Of a stretch of 64,000 nucleotides of DNA, positions 63,932 to 64,000 are shown piece by piece. A program made the position numbers and the translations under genes. The stretch is from Corylus avellana. Taxonomy: Eukaryota; Streptophyta; Magnoliopsida; Fagales; Betulaceae. The DNA is taken from positions 1,302,001 through 1,366,000 of the forward strand of contig NC_081548.1 of NCBI RefSeq assembly GCF_901000735.1, in the 5' to 3' direction. The first letter of the stretch is position 1; the number at the start of each line of letters is the position of its first letter. Under the pieces are notes generated by a model, which saw only the letters and a program-made list of their open reading frames with translations, had not been told where the DNA came from and searched no databases.

Positions 63932-64000
63932 GTATGTTAGTTTAAATCTAATCTAGAAATATTACAATTTTTTTTTCTCATAATGCTACCCATTTGATAT

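Overview
The window is nuclear DNA from a flowering plant, probably a woody or outcrossing eudicot (rosid-like). The evidence is AT-rich intergenic DNA, spliced genes with GT-AG introns, a CRINKLY4-type receptor kinase, a plastid-type adenylate kinase, phenylpropanoid reductases, and many small plant transposons (hAT, Mutator-like and PIF/Harbinger-like MITEs, tRNA-derived SINEs, LINE tails). Three assembly gaps are present (20, 422 and exactly 100 N). All alignments and counts below were made by eye.

Layout. 1-410: last coding exon of an unidentified gene. 410-5174: intergenic DNA with MITE remnants and two gaps. 5175-7547: intronless CCR4-like receptor kinase. 7754-21620 (copy A) and 21721-37010 (copy B): a 14-15 kb segment present twice in direct orientation, separated only by the 100-N gap. 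Each copy carries a 7-exon chloroplast-type adenylate kinase (AMK2, minus strand) and, divergently, a one-exon protein phosphatase 1 inhibitor-3 (INH3, plus strand), followed by retroelement debris. Copy B differs from A by about 1-3% and holds three extra transposons (hAT 937 bp, SINE 111 bp, Mutator-like MITE 366 bp), each with a target-site duplication and an intact empty site in A. 38.7-54.0 kb: three direct tandem NmrA/isoflavone-reductase-like genes (eugenol/isoeugenol-synthase and PCBER/PLR superfamily). The first and third are intact; the middle one has lost a splice acceptor and has a 4-bp frameshift. 54734-56017: F-box gene (minus). 56-61 kb: non-coding DNA with MITEs and a SINE. 61.16 kb to the end: 5' part of a D-isomer-specific 2-hydroxyacid dehydrogenase gene that runs off the window.

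How they relate. CCR4 next to AMK2 matches, from memory, the Arabidopsis neighbours At5g47850/At5g47840, so this looks like conserved microsynteny. The reductase array looks like a locally expanded specialised-metabolism cluster with gene conversion and pseudogenisation. The main caution is that the A/B duplication has no sequenced junction; it may be two alleles of a heterozygous genome placed end to end rather than a true tandem duplication. I see no CRISPR array, rRNA gene, free-standing tRNA gene or viral gene.
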